A stretch of DNA of 7,427 nt from Desulfuromonadales bacterium (GTDB taxonomy: Bacteria; Desulfobacterota; Desulfuromonadia; Desulfuromonadales; UBA2294): contig JAUVAJ010000079.1 of assembly GCA_030591795.1 (NCBI GenBank), positions 1 through 7,427 of the forward strand, in the 5' to 3' direction. The position numbers and the translations under genes were made by a program. Numbering within the stretch: position 1 is the first letter of the stretch; each line of letters begins with the position of its first letter. Positions 1-5,983 of this stretch are shown here, piece after piece. The notes under the pieces are model-generated. The model did no database searches. It was not told the origin of the DNA and worked only from the letters and a program-made list of their open reading frames with translations.

Positions 1-1
1 G

Positions 2-118
2 GTAGTTCGACCTAATTTGAATGGCAAGTTGGAGTTCCGACCAAATGGTGCCGCTGCCAGGAGCGGAACTTGTTCACTTTTCTGCCACGAAGTCGAACAC
101 GATGAACGTTCTTATTGA
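2..118 (+). CDS. 3' end of an upstream gene, possibly a c-type cytochrome (partial)
   Basis: A reading frame is open from the left edge and ends at a TGA at 116-118, giving 38 C-terminal residues. The tail contains C-S-L-F-C-H (codons 71-88), which fits a CxxxCH variant of the c-type heme attachment motif. It is preceded by a Gly/Asn-rich stretch (GKLEFRPNG) and followed by a short charged tail ending in Tyr. From memory, multiheme cytochrome-like proteins of Geobacter relatives can end in a similar Gly-Thr-Cys-x3-Cys-His segment, but I cannot verify this. The frame ends 16-20 bases before a strong terminator, as expected for the last gene of an upstream unit. It could instead be a chance open frame, since only 38 codons are visible and no start is present. 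The competing frame starting at 21 runs through the terminator and is less likely. Confidence 0.5.
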   Translation, partial: VVRPNLNGKLEFRPNGAAARSGTCSLFCHEVEHDERSY

Positions 119-133
119 TACAGACAGTCCTGT

Positions 134-165
134 AAAAGGCCGGGGTTTTTCCCGGCCTTTTTTTT
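134..165 (+). terminator. Rho-independent terminator of the upstream gene
   Basis: A perfect GC-rich stem pairs GGCCGGG (138-144) with CCCGGCC (151-157) across a six-base loop. It is extended by A134-137 pairing with the first Ts, and it ends in a run of eight T (158-165). It lies just after the stop at 118 and before the operon. The flanking A and T runs mean it could also fold on the opposite strand, but no minus-strand gene ends here. Confidence 0.92.
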
Positions 166-213
166 ATTGTAATGGTTCGATTTATTTAAGTTTTTGTGAT
201 AAATTATGCCAAT
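166..213 (+). other. Short AT-rich leader before the operon, no confident promoter
   Basis: This gap between the terminator and gspF must contain or follow the operon promoter if there is one. I see no convincing sigma-70 pair: TTGTAA at 167-172 lacks a correctly spaced -10, and GATAAA at 198-203 has only a weak -35. No sigma-54 GG/GC pair is present. The gspF start also lacks a clear Shine-Dalgarno sequence. Confidence 0.4.
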
Positions 214-1422
214 ATGCCTAGCTATAACTGCAAGATAGGAACCGCTGATGGTAGAGTGGTTGAAAAAGACTTTGACGCGGTCAATAAGTCGCTTTTGAAA
301 ACCGGACTGGAAGAACAGGGTTTTCGCGTCTTCCGTATCCGACGTCGGCTGTTTCAGCCTTTTACTGGCTCAGTTAGCGGCTCCGGAAGTTTTTCTGGTC
401 GGCGATTTTTATCGTTCAATCAGGAGTTGGTTGTGTTGCTTAAGTCAGGACTGCCGATACTTCAGGTTCTCGATACAGTCACCGAACGGATGGAAGCTGG
501 CCGCTTGCTGGATGTGATGCGTGAGATTCAGGAGGATGTAAAAGGCGGGGCGATTTTATCAGAAGCTTTTGGCAAGTTTCCCAGATTCTTCCCTCCGCTT
601 TATATTGCTTCATTCCGTGCCGGTGAACGGACTGGAGAGCTGCCGTTGACTTTGGGTCGATTTATTGCTTACCAACAACGAGCAGAGAAGTTAAAAAGTA
701 AAATTAAAAGTGCTTCTTTTTATCCGATTATTCTGTCTTGTTTTGTTGTTTTAGTAGTTTTGTTTCTGATGTTATGGGTGGTTCCAACCTTCACCCAGAT
801 TTACATAGATGCAGATGTTGAATTGCCTTTGGCCACAAGAATTATCATTTTTACAGCTGATCTGCTCACAGAAGGACTCCCGGTATTAATACCTGTCGTT
901 ATTGGGGTAGTTTTTTTTCTACGTACTTTGCTTAAAACTGACAGAGGGCATCTGTTTCGCGATCGTATGAAACTTAAAGTTCCATTTTTCGGAATGTTGT
1001 TTCTTGATTATGCAATATCCAGTTTCTGTCGAACACTCGGTACAACTCTGCAGAGTGGTATGCCGATTGTTCAGGCATTACAAATGTCGAGAGGGACTTT
1101 GAATAATCGTTTGTATGAAGAAAAAATGTTGCTGGTAATCAAACGGGTTCAAGAAGGGATGTCTCTCTCTCAATCCCTTGATCAGACAGGTTTCTTTCCT
1201 GGCTTGGCGCTACGCATGATAGGTGTTGGTGAAACCAGCAGTTCACTTTCGGAGATGCTGGGTGATGTTGCAGATTACTTTGAAGATGAAGTTGAAAGAC
1301 GTCTCGATCGTTTGTCTACCATGATCGAGCCGATTCTAATGCTCGGGATGGGACTTTTGGTCGGTGCTATTGTTGTAGCAATGTACATTCCTATCTTTCA
1401 AATGGGTTCAACGGTACATTAA
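214..1422 (+). CDS. gspF: Type II secretion / type IV pilus inner-membrane platform protein GspF (PilC family)
   Basis: Polytopic inner-membrane protein that forms the assembly platform on which the ATPase acts to extract and polymerise pseudopilins. From the ATG at 214 it has 402 residues, the normal family length. A short N-terminal region (Y-N-C-K-I-G-T-A-D-G-R) precedes two T2SSF domains at about residues 66-186 and 269-391. Each domain carries the typical 'L..LL.SG.P...AL' helix (L-V-V-L-L-K-S-G-L-P and L-Q-S-G-M-P) and a conserved 'GE.(T/S)..L' turn (AGERTGEL, GVGETSSSL). Hydrophobic segments lie at about 169-191, 220-239 and 372-395. A GTG at 196 in the same frame would add six residues. 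ATG 214 is preferred because family members usually begin directly with the M-P-x-(Y/F) segment. Neither start has a good Shine-Dalgarno sequence. It is the first gene of the operon and is followed after 12 bases by gspE. Confidence 0.95.
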   Translation: MPSYNCKIGTADGRVVEKDFDAVNKSLLKTGLEEQGFRVFRIRRRLFQPFTGSVSGSGSFSGRRFLSFNQELVVLLKSGLPILQVLDTVTERMEAGRLLDVMREIQEDVKGGAILSEAFGKFPRFFPPLYIASFRAGERTGELPLTLGRFIAYQQRAEKLKSKIKSASFYPIILSCFVVLVVLFLMLWVVPTFTQIYIDADVELPLATRIIIFTADLLTEGLPVLIPVVIGVVFFLRTLLKTDRGHLFRDRMKLKVPFFGMLFLDYAISSFCRTLGTTLQSGMPIVQALQMSRGTLNNRLYEEKMLLVIKRVQEGMSLSQSLDQTGFFPGLALRMIGVGETSSSLSEMLGDVADYFEDEVERRLDRLSTMIEPILMLGMGLLVGAIVVAMYIPIFQMGSTVH

Positions 1423-1424
1423 CT

Positions 1425-1437
1425 GGAGCTGGATTTG
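1425..1437 (+). promoter_or_regulatory. Ribosome binding site supporting a TTG start for gspE
   Basis: GGAG at 1425-1428 lies six bases before TTG at 1435. No comparable site precedes the next in-frame ATG at 1456. The spacing and the continuity of the N-terminal domain (M-A-I-F-V-R-K-M-L-G-D) favour the unusual TTG start. Confidence 0.65.
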
Positions 1438-3168
1438 GCAATATTCGTCCGAAAAATGCTGGGTGATATCCTGATTTCTCTTGGAGCAATGACGCCGGCG
1501 GAAGTTGATTTGATCATCGGGAAAATGGAGTCATCTGGCCTGCGATTTGGTGAAACTGCTATTCAAGAGGGGATTATCAATGCTGATGTCCTGGCCCAGG
1601 CTCTGGCTGAACAATTCCGCTTGCCATATGTAGATATTGAGACGTGCGAACTTGATGGTGAGCTTCTTTCCAGTATAACCTCATCACTTTTTCTCAAATA
1701 CAATTTTCTGCCAATTCGTCGTGATGCTGATCAGATGCTCATTGCAGTTGCCGATCCGACCAATGTGACTGCGCTGGATGAATTGGAGCTTACACTTGAT
1801 TGCTTGTTACAGGTACAAGTCGCTTCAGCTGCAAAGATCAAAAAGTTTATTGAACGTGGTGATCTTGGTTCCAAGAAGGTTTTGAGTGAAGTTTCAGAAG
1901 ATTTTAAACTGCAACTAGTCAAAGAGACCGACAAAGGTGAGGAGGTGTTGTCGATTGAAAAACTCACCGCCGATACCAGCCCTATAATCCGTTTGATAGA
2001 TTCAACTCTATACGATGCCCTGAATAAACGGGCGAGTGATATTCACATTGAGACCAACGCTGATGGAGTCATTTTTAAATATCGCGTTGATGGTGTTTTG
2101 TTTAAGGCGACTGAGCAATTGGACGGACGGTTCCAGGGGCCAATAATCTCCAGGATCAAGGTCATGAGTGAACTCGATATTTCGGAACGTCGGATTCCTC
2201 AGGATGGCCGATTTAAGGTTCGGTTGGGTGGGAAATCTATTGATTTCCGTGTTTCGATCATGCCGAGTATTTTTGGTGAAGACGCTGTTATCCGGATTCT
2301 CGACAAAGAATCAATTGCTAATGACCTGCAGGGGTTGACTCTTGAATCTCTCGGTTTTACCTCGCATGAGCTGGTTCGATTTAGAAGAATGGTCAGAGAG
2401 CCATATGGAATGGTGCTGGTGACGGGACCGACCGGCAGTGGCAAGACGACAACCTTGTATGCCGCGCTGTCTGAAATCAATTCGGACGAAGAAAAAATAA
2501 TTACCATTGAGGATCCGGTCGAGTATCAGGTTAAAGGTGTCGTGCAAATTCCGGTTAATGAAAAAAAAGGGCTGACATTTGCCCGCGGCCTGCGTTCTAT
2601 ATTGCGTCACGATCCGGACAAGATCATGGTCGGTGAGATACGCGATCCGGAAACGGCTCAGATAGCGGTTCAATCTGCACTTACCGGCCACCTGGTTTTT
2701 ACAACCGTACATGCAAATAATGTTTTTGACGTTCTCGGTCGTTTTTTGCACATGGGTATCGATGCTTATAATTTTGTGTCATGCCTGAATTGTGTCGCTG
2801 CACAGCGTCTGGTCCGCCGTAATTGTCCACATTGCACAAAACCGGTTAAATATGATCGCAAGGTTCTTGAAGAATCCGGCCTCTCATACAAGAAGTATGG
2901 TCAGGTTGAGTTTATGGCCGGAGAAGGGTGTGAAGAGTGTCATGGCACCGGTTTCCACGGCCGGAGTGCCATCATGGAATTGCTCGATATGAATGATGAA
3001 TTGCGTGAATTAATTGTTGCCAAAGCGCCGGTTTCGCAATTGAAACAGGCCGCCAGAAAATCTGGGACGGTGTTCTTGCGAGATGCTGCCATTGAAAAAC
3101 TTGTGCAGGGCTTAACAACCCTGCCGGAAATTAATCGTGTTACGTTTGTTGAACAGGCTATGGAATGA
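1435..3168 (+). CDS. gspE: Type II secretion / type IV pilus assembly ATPase GspE (PilB family)
   Basis: Cytoplasmic hexameric AAA-type ATPase powering pseudopilus assembly. Length is 577 residues, normal for GspE/PilB. Residues 8-60 form an MshEN-type N domain (two 24-residue motifs with a 5-residue spacer), and the N2 domain follows up to about 330. The catalytic core has Walker A GPTGSGKTT at 331-339 (Lys337), an Asp box at 393-404 (DPDKIMVGEIRD, Walker B Glu401) and a His box at 417-428 (TGHLVFTTVHAN). The RASDIHIE motif at 199-206 is typical of GspE/PilB. A four-cysteine zinc site is intact: C464-P-H-C467 and C499-E-E-C502. This zinc module marks assembly ATPases and is absent from PilT retraction ATPases. 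The gene starts with TTG, and its stop overlaps the pilM start (ATGA at 3165-3168). The N domain may respond to cyclic di-GMP, although one motif is degenerate. Confidence 0.97.
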   Translation: MAIFVRKMLGDILISLGAMTPAEVDLIIGKMESSGLRFGETAIQEGIINADVLAQALAEQFRLPYVDIETCELDGELLSSITSSLFLKYNFLPIRRDADQMLIAVADPTNVTALDELELTLDCLLQVQVASAAKIKKFIERGDLGSKKVLSEVSEDFKLQLVKETDKGEEVLSIEKLTADTSPIIRLIDSTLYDALNKRASDIHIETNADGVIFKYRVDGVLFKATEQLDGRFQGPIISRIKVMSELDISERRIPQDGRFKVRLGGKSIDFRVSIMPSIFGEDAVIRILDKESIANDLQGLTLESLGFTSHELVRFRRMVREPYGMVLVTGPTGSGKTTTLYAALSEINSDEEKIITIEDPVEYQVKGVVQIPVNEKKGLTFARGLRSILRHDPDKIMVGEIRDPETAQIAVQSALTGHLVFTTVHANNVFDVLGRFLHMGIDAYNFVSCLNCVAAQRLVRRNCPHCTKPVKYDRKVLEESGLSYKKYGQVEFMAGEGCEECHGTGFHGRSAIMELLDMNDELRELIVAKAPVSQLKQAARKSGTVFLRDAAIEKLVQGLTTLPEINRVTFVEQAME

Positions 3169-4079
3169 TTTACAGAAACTACCTCGGACTTGATTTGCAA
3201 TCCAGCGTGTTACGTGCTGTTTCCATGCAGCGGCGTGGCATGTCGTTGAATCTAACCGATGGCAGATTGATCGGCCTGGATCAGGGTGTTTTGTTACCAT
3301 CTTTCCGGCGGGAAAACATTCTCGATACTGAGGCTTTTATTTCCGCTGTACGTGAAGTTCTCGATCCAATAGCTGTTGCTGAAGAGCGGGTCAGTCTGGC
3401 ATTACCTGAGAAAGCCGGGCGTATTCTTTTGACCCAGGTTGAAACCCCGCTTACCAGTAAAGCCGAGGGCGTTGAGATTCTCAAGTGGCAGTTGCGTGAA
3501 GCGCTTCCTGCTGATGGTGAGCTACAACTCGACTACCAGATTGTTGATCGAGACGAATCGGGACGGCAGTCTGTTGTTGTTACCTGCATGACAGAGGCGG
3601 TGCTTAAACAGTACGAAGACTGCCTCAATCTTGCCGGATACGGCGCCGAGAAGATTGATTTCAGGTGCCTTTGTCAGTTTAATTATTATCATAATCGGCT
3701 CGGCTCAGATGATGATTATGTGCTGATTTTATCAGAGAGCCAATCTCTGGTTGTTCAAGTACATCAGGCCGGGGTTCCGGTTTATCATCGTGCCTGCGAG
3801 GTGTCAGGGGATGTTGAGTCAATTTATCGCGAATTAAACAGGGTGCTGTCCGGTGAACGAATTAGACTTGGTGGTTTGCGCCGTGAGTCGGTTTACCTGC
3901 ATAGTGATCAGGAAGAGAATAAAGAACTGTTGGAGGTATTGAAGAGTCTGTTCGAAAGAGACACCATAATTTTACTCGACTCCGAATTATCTCGACTTGG
4001 CTCGCCGACTCTTTCGATTGATAAGTCACAAGCGCGTTCGTTGATCACTGCAGTTGGCGCTGCCGAGCGCTTGATGTAG
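3165..4079 (+). CDS. pilM: PilM-like actin-fold assembly protein (GspL cytoplasmic-domain counterpart), degenerate nucleotide motifs
   Basis: Predicted cytoplasmic protein of 304 residues without a membrane segment or signal peptide, somewhat shorter than typical PilM (about 350). It opens with LGLDLQSSVLRAV (residues 7-19), the counterpart of the PilM/FtsA phosphate-1 loop (usually D-I-G-S-S-x-V-K), with Gln12 in place of Gly. The expected phosphate-2 loop (D-x-G type) falls at about 188-195, where the sequence reads I-L-S-E-S-Q-S-L. The C-terminus (SLITAVGAAERLM, 292-304) matches the conserved A-x-G-L/A-A end of PilM. In type IV pilus systems PilM binds the cytoplasmic tail of PilN and links the alignment complex to the ATPase. 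Its place between gspE and pilN fits that role. The start overlaps the gspE stop, with AGG at 3155-3157 seven bases upstream. Assignment rests mainly on end motifs, length and gene order, so GspL-like or MshI-like naming is equally defensible. Confidence 0.8.
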   Translation: MIYRNYLGLDLQSSVLRAVSMQRRGMSLNLTDGRLIGLDQGVLLPSFRRENILDTEAFISAVREVLDPIAVAEERVSLALPEKAGRILLTQVETPLTSKAEGVEILKWQLREALPADGELQLDYQIVDRDESGRQSVVVTCMTEAVLKQYEDCLNLAGYGAEKIDFRCLCQFNYYHNRLGSDDDYVLILSESQSLVVQVHQAGVPVYHRACEVSGDVESIYRELNRVLSGERIRLGGLRRESVYLHSDQEENKELLEVLKSLFERDTIILLDSELSRLGSPTLSIDKSQARSLITAVGAAERLM

Positions 4080-4090
4080 GAACTTATATG
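4078..4090 (+). promoter_or_regulatory. Ribosome binding site of pilN overlapping the pilM stop
   Basis: AGGA at 4078-4081 begins inside the TAG stop of pilM and lies six bases before ATG 4088. The ribosome terminating on pilM therefore covers the site, which fits translational coupling. Confidence 0.6.
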
Positions 4091-4627
4091 AAATATACCC
4101 AAAATCTTGCAACCAGAGCATATGTTAATCGCCGGACTCTTTATTTCGGATATGCACTATTGGGTTCTTTGCTGGTCGTTGTGCTGTTATTAAATACGGT
4201 TCGGGCTTTTTCACTTAATAATGAAATAAACCGTAATCGAGCCAATATCGAGACAATCGAAACTAATATTTTGGCACGAACCGGTGTTGAAACCGCTGAT
4301 TATAGTGAAGCAAATTATCAAAAAATTTTAGCGAGTATTCAAAATGCCAATGAAATATTACTGCGGGACAGCTTTCGCTGGACTGATTTTCTTGAACAGA
4401 TGGAAACAGTCGTACCGCGTCAAGTACGAATCTTGCGAATTAACCCAAGTTACAAAGATCGTAAGGTGAAGCTTTCCGGGCAGGCAAAAAACCTGAAATC
4501 ACTAAAGGTCCTAATCGACAACCTTATTGAATCCGGGAATTATTCACAGGTCTTCCTTGAACAGCAGACAAGGGTCGCAAAATCAGCAATTATAGGCTTT
4601 TCAATCAGTCTCGAAGGAGCCTTTTAA
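4088..4627 (+). CDS. pilN: PilN-like inner-membrane alignment protein
   Basis: Bitopic inner-membrane protein of 179 residues. The cytoplasmic tail Q-N-L-A-T-R-A-Y-V-N-R-R (5-16) corresponds to the short Asn-Leu motif by which PilN docks into PilM. One membrane helix spans about 18-38, followed by a helical, probably coiled-coil stretch (about 40-90). A periplasmic ferredoxin-like domain (about 95-165) includes the family-typical W-x-x-x-L-x-x-(L/M) segment (W-T-D-F-L-E-Q-M) and a 'V-x-L-x-G-x-A' strand (V-K-L-S-G-Q-A). It should heterodimerise with the PilO-like protein encoded directly downstream. It is slightly smaller than average PilN but complete. Its stop overlaps the pilO start by one base. 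Confidence 0.88.
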   Translation: MKYTQNLATRAYVNRRTLYFGYALLGSLLVVVLLLNTVRAFSLNNEINRNRANIETIETNILARTGVETADYSEANYQKILASIQNANEILLRDSFRWTDFLEQMETVVPRQVRILRINPSYKDRKVKLSGQAKNLKSLKVLIDNLIESGNYSQVFLEQQTRVAKSAIIGFSISLEGAF

Positions 4628-4629
4628 TG
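4614..4629 (+). promoter_or_regulatory. Strong ribosome binding site of pilO
   Basis: AAGGAG at 4614-4619 sits seven bases before ATG 4627, inside the last codons of pilN. The stop and start overlap as TAATG. This is the best Shine-Dalgarno match seen in the operon. Confidence 0.7.
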
Positions 4630-5193
4630 ATTCGCGAACCGGTATGGAAGGCAGTCTGGAAAGTTAACCGTATTATGCCGATATGTCTTGCCGGACTGTT
4701 TGGTATTAATATCCTGCTGTTTCTGTTTTTGACCTATTCTCTGGAGGAGCAGGCCGCTGTGGTGCAGGCTGATTTTATCCGTCTGCAAGCTGATGAGCGT
4801 CGAACCCAGAGCGGCAGGGCTGATTCTGAGTCGCCAGTAGTGATCTATACTCGCGGAGTTGAAGATTTGCAGAAATTTCGTCAGGCTATTCCGGCCAAGT
4901 CTGAGCTGACCGGGCTGATTGATGAACTTTTTGCATTAGCAGACCGGTCAGGTTTGCGGATCGACAGTGTCCAATATGATTCTGAAAATGATCCAGAGCA
5001 ACAACTGTTGCATTATAAAATTAATTATAAAGTTACAGGTACATACAAACAGATAAAAAAAATGATTCATATGATCGAGCAGTCCGAACGATTAATGTCG
5101 ATTGACGAACTGTCTCTGGACAGTGCTCAAAAAAATAAGAACGTCAGTCTGTCTTTGGCACTGAAAACTTTTTTCAGGACGGATCAGGTATGA
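4627..5193 (+). CDS. pilO: PilO-like inner-membrane alignment protein
   Basis: Bitopic inner-membrane protein of 188 residues: a short basic cytoplasmic tail (about 1-15), one membrane helix (about 16-38), a heptad-like helical stretch (about 39-62), and a periplasmic ferredoxin-like domain from about 88. That domain carries the usual PilO features 'L...LA..SGL.I' (L-F-A-L-A-D-R-S-G-L-R-I) and, after it, a 'V-x-G-x-Y-x-x-I...I-E' segment (V-T-G-T-Y-K-Q-I, then M-I-E-Q-S-E-R-L). PilO pairs with PilN and contacts the periplasmic connector encoded next. GspM of classical type II systems is the functional equivalent, but the context with pilM and pilN favours PilO. The stop overlaps the next start as ATGA (5190-5193). 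Confidence 0.88.
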   Translation: MIREPVWKAVWKVNRIMPICLAGLFGINILLFLFLTYSLEEQAAVVQADFIRLQADERRTQSGRADSESPVVIYTRGVEDLQKFRQAIPAKSELTGLIDELFALADRSGLRIDSVQYDSENDPEQQLLHYKINYKVTGTYKQIKKMIHMIEQSERLMSIDELSLDSAQKNKNVSLSLALKTFFRTDQV

Positions 5194-5861
5194 ATCGACA
5201 GAAAAAAGTTTTAATAACTCTATTTGTCTTGTTGGTGTTGGCGATCGGTTACGCCTACCTGATGACCCCGGAACAACAACGACAAGCACCTCAACTAGAA
5301 GGTGAGCGATCCGAAGCTGTTAGTGCAACTAAGGAAGGGTCACGCCAACCGAATAAAAGTATGTTGCGCATTGACCTGCTTGAGAAAGAATCGATCAGGT
5401 ATCAAACACCGAAGCGGGATATTTTTAATTTTGCCTCAATACGTAAAAAGCCGGTAACAAAACCGAAGCCGAAACCACCAGTGGTTAAGCCGACGGTTAA
5501 ACCGAAGCCGACACCAGTTGTGACTCCGATAGTCAGGCAGCAATTGGCCAATTTTACTCTGCATGGTTTTCTGATAAAGGAAGAAGCGTTAACAGTGTTC
5601 CTGTCGCGCGGAGAAGATCTGTTTTTAGTTCACGAAGGTGATAAGTTTGGTGATGACAACCAGTTTACTGCCCTGTCGATTACTGAAGATAAGATGATTA
5701 TAAATCAGGCAAGAGATTCTCGTAACATTGAAATTATATTGGTAGAAAAAGAGCCATTGGTGCCGACCATGCAACAACCTGATGTTTCTGAGGTGAAGTA
5801 TCCGGCACCGGCGGTACGGAACAAGTGGCCCGGCAAGAGGGCTCCAAACATAAATCGTTAA
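5190..5861 (+). CDS. GspC/PilP-like periplasmic connector with Lys/Pro-rich linker
   Basis: Protein of 223 residues. The N-terminus is a single uncleaved-looking membrane anchor (about 7-25, preceded by R-Q-K-K) with no cysteine anywhere in the protein, so it is not a lipoprotein as classical PilP is. This topology resembles GspC. Residues 86-113 form a rigid Lys/Pro/Val/Thr linker. A beta-rich domain follows at about 116-186 (N-F-T-L-H-G-F-L-I, then V-H-E-G-D-K-F-G), matching the homology-region pattern shared by GspC and PilP: a 'L-x-G' strand and a 'V-x-x-G-D' turn. A polar, basic tail of about 35 residues ends the protein. In both systems this domain binds the secretin N0 domain, and the secretin gene is next. 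Position after pilO matches pilP in the pilMNOPQ order. Whether to name it PilP or GspC cannot be decided from sequence reading alone. Confidence 0.8.
   Translation: MNRQKKVLITLFVLLVLAIGYAYLMTPEQQRQAPQLEGERSEAVSATKEGSRQPNKSMLRIDLLEKESIRYQTPKRDIFNFASIRKKPVTKPKPKPPVVKPTVKPKPTPVVTPIVRQQLANFTLHGFLIKEEALTVFLSRGEDLFLVHEGDKFGDDNQFTALSITEDKMIINQARDSRNIEIILVEKEPLVPTMQQPDVSEVKYPAPAVRNKWPGKRAPNINR
5460..5511 (+). repeat. Short direct repeat inside the Lys/Pro linker
   Basis: The 13-base unit AAACCGAAGCCGA occurs at 5460-5472 and again at 5499-5511, an offset of exactly 13 codons. Both copies encode K-P-K-P and a related imperfect unit lies between them. It probably reflects in-frame duplication within the linker of the GspC/PilP-like protein. 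Confidence 0.6.
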
Positions 5862-5909
5862 AGGTTATGGATGTGAATTTCCTAGGCAAATTATATAGAC
5901 GCGTTCTGC

Positions 5910-5923
5910 GAGGTCCAGTAATG
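5910..5923 (+). promoter_or_regulatory. Ribosome binding site supporting the secretin start at 5921
   Basis: GAGG at 5910-5913 lies seven bases before ATG 5921. An upstream in-frame ATG (5867) has AAAGG only two bases away, and GTG 5873 has the same AAAGG at eight bases. The length of the lipoprotein signal peptide favours 5921, but GTG 5873 cannot be excluded. Confidence 0.5.
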
Positions 5924-5983
5924 AATATGGTTACAGTCCGTTGTATGACCCTTTTATTTATCCTTTTACTGCTTGCCGGTTGC
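5921..5983 (+). other. Lipoprotein signal peptide and lipobox of the secretin
   Basis: Codons 1-21 encode a short n-region with one Arg, a hydrophobic core rich in Leu, and L-L-A-G-C with Cys21 at 5981-5983. This is a standard signal peptidase II site. The residues after Cys are A-K-H, with no Asp at position +2 that would retain the protein in the inner membrane. Confidence 0.85.

Noticed and set aside
167..203. Possible sigma-70 promoter (TTGTAA / GATAAA)
   Set aside because: The spacing between these elements is about 25 bases, far from the usual 16-18, and no alternative pair matches better. Not called as a promoter.
21..221. Plus-strand frame of 66 codons from 21 to 221
   Set aside because: It reads through a perfect rho-independent terminator and into gspF, has no ribosome binding site, and its product resembles nothing. 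The frame at 2-118 is the better reading of this stretch.
2311..2751. Minus-strand frame of 146 codons inside gspE
   Set aside because: It lies opposite the most conserved ATPase core (Walker A to His box). Its translation has no recognisable domain, and the frame is open because of the constrained codons of gspE.
5446..5530. Lys/Pro repeats as a sign of a TonB gene
   Set aside because: The C-terminal domain lacks TonB features and matches the GspC/PilP pattern. The operon context supports a secretin connector, so only the linker is TonB-like.
5881..5886. CCTAGG palindrome in the gap before the secretin
   Set aside because: A lone six-base palindrome without flanking symmetry is expected by chance and supports no operator or recombination site.
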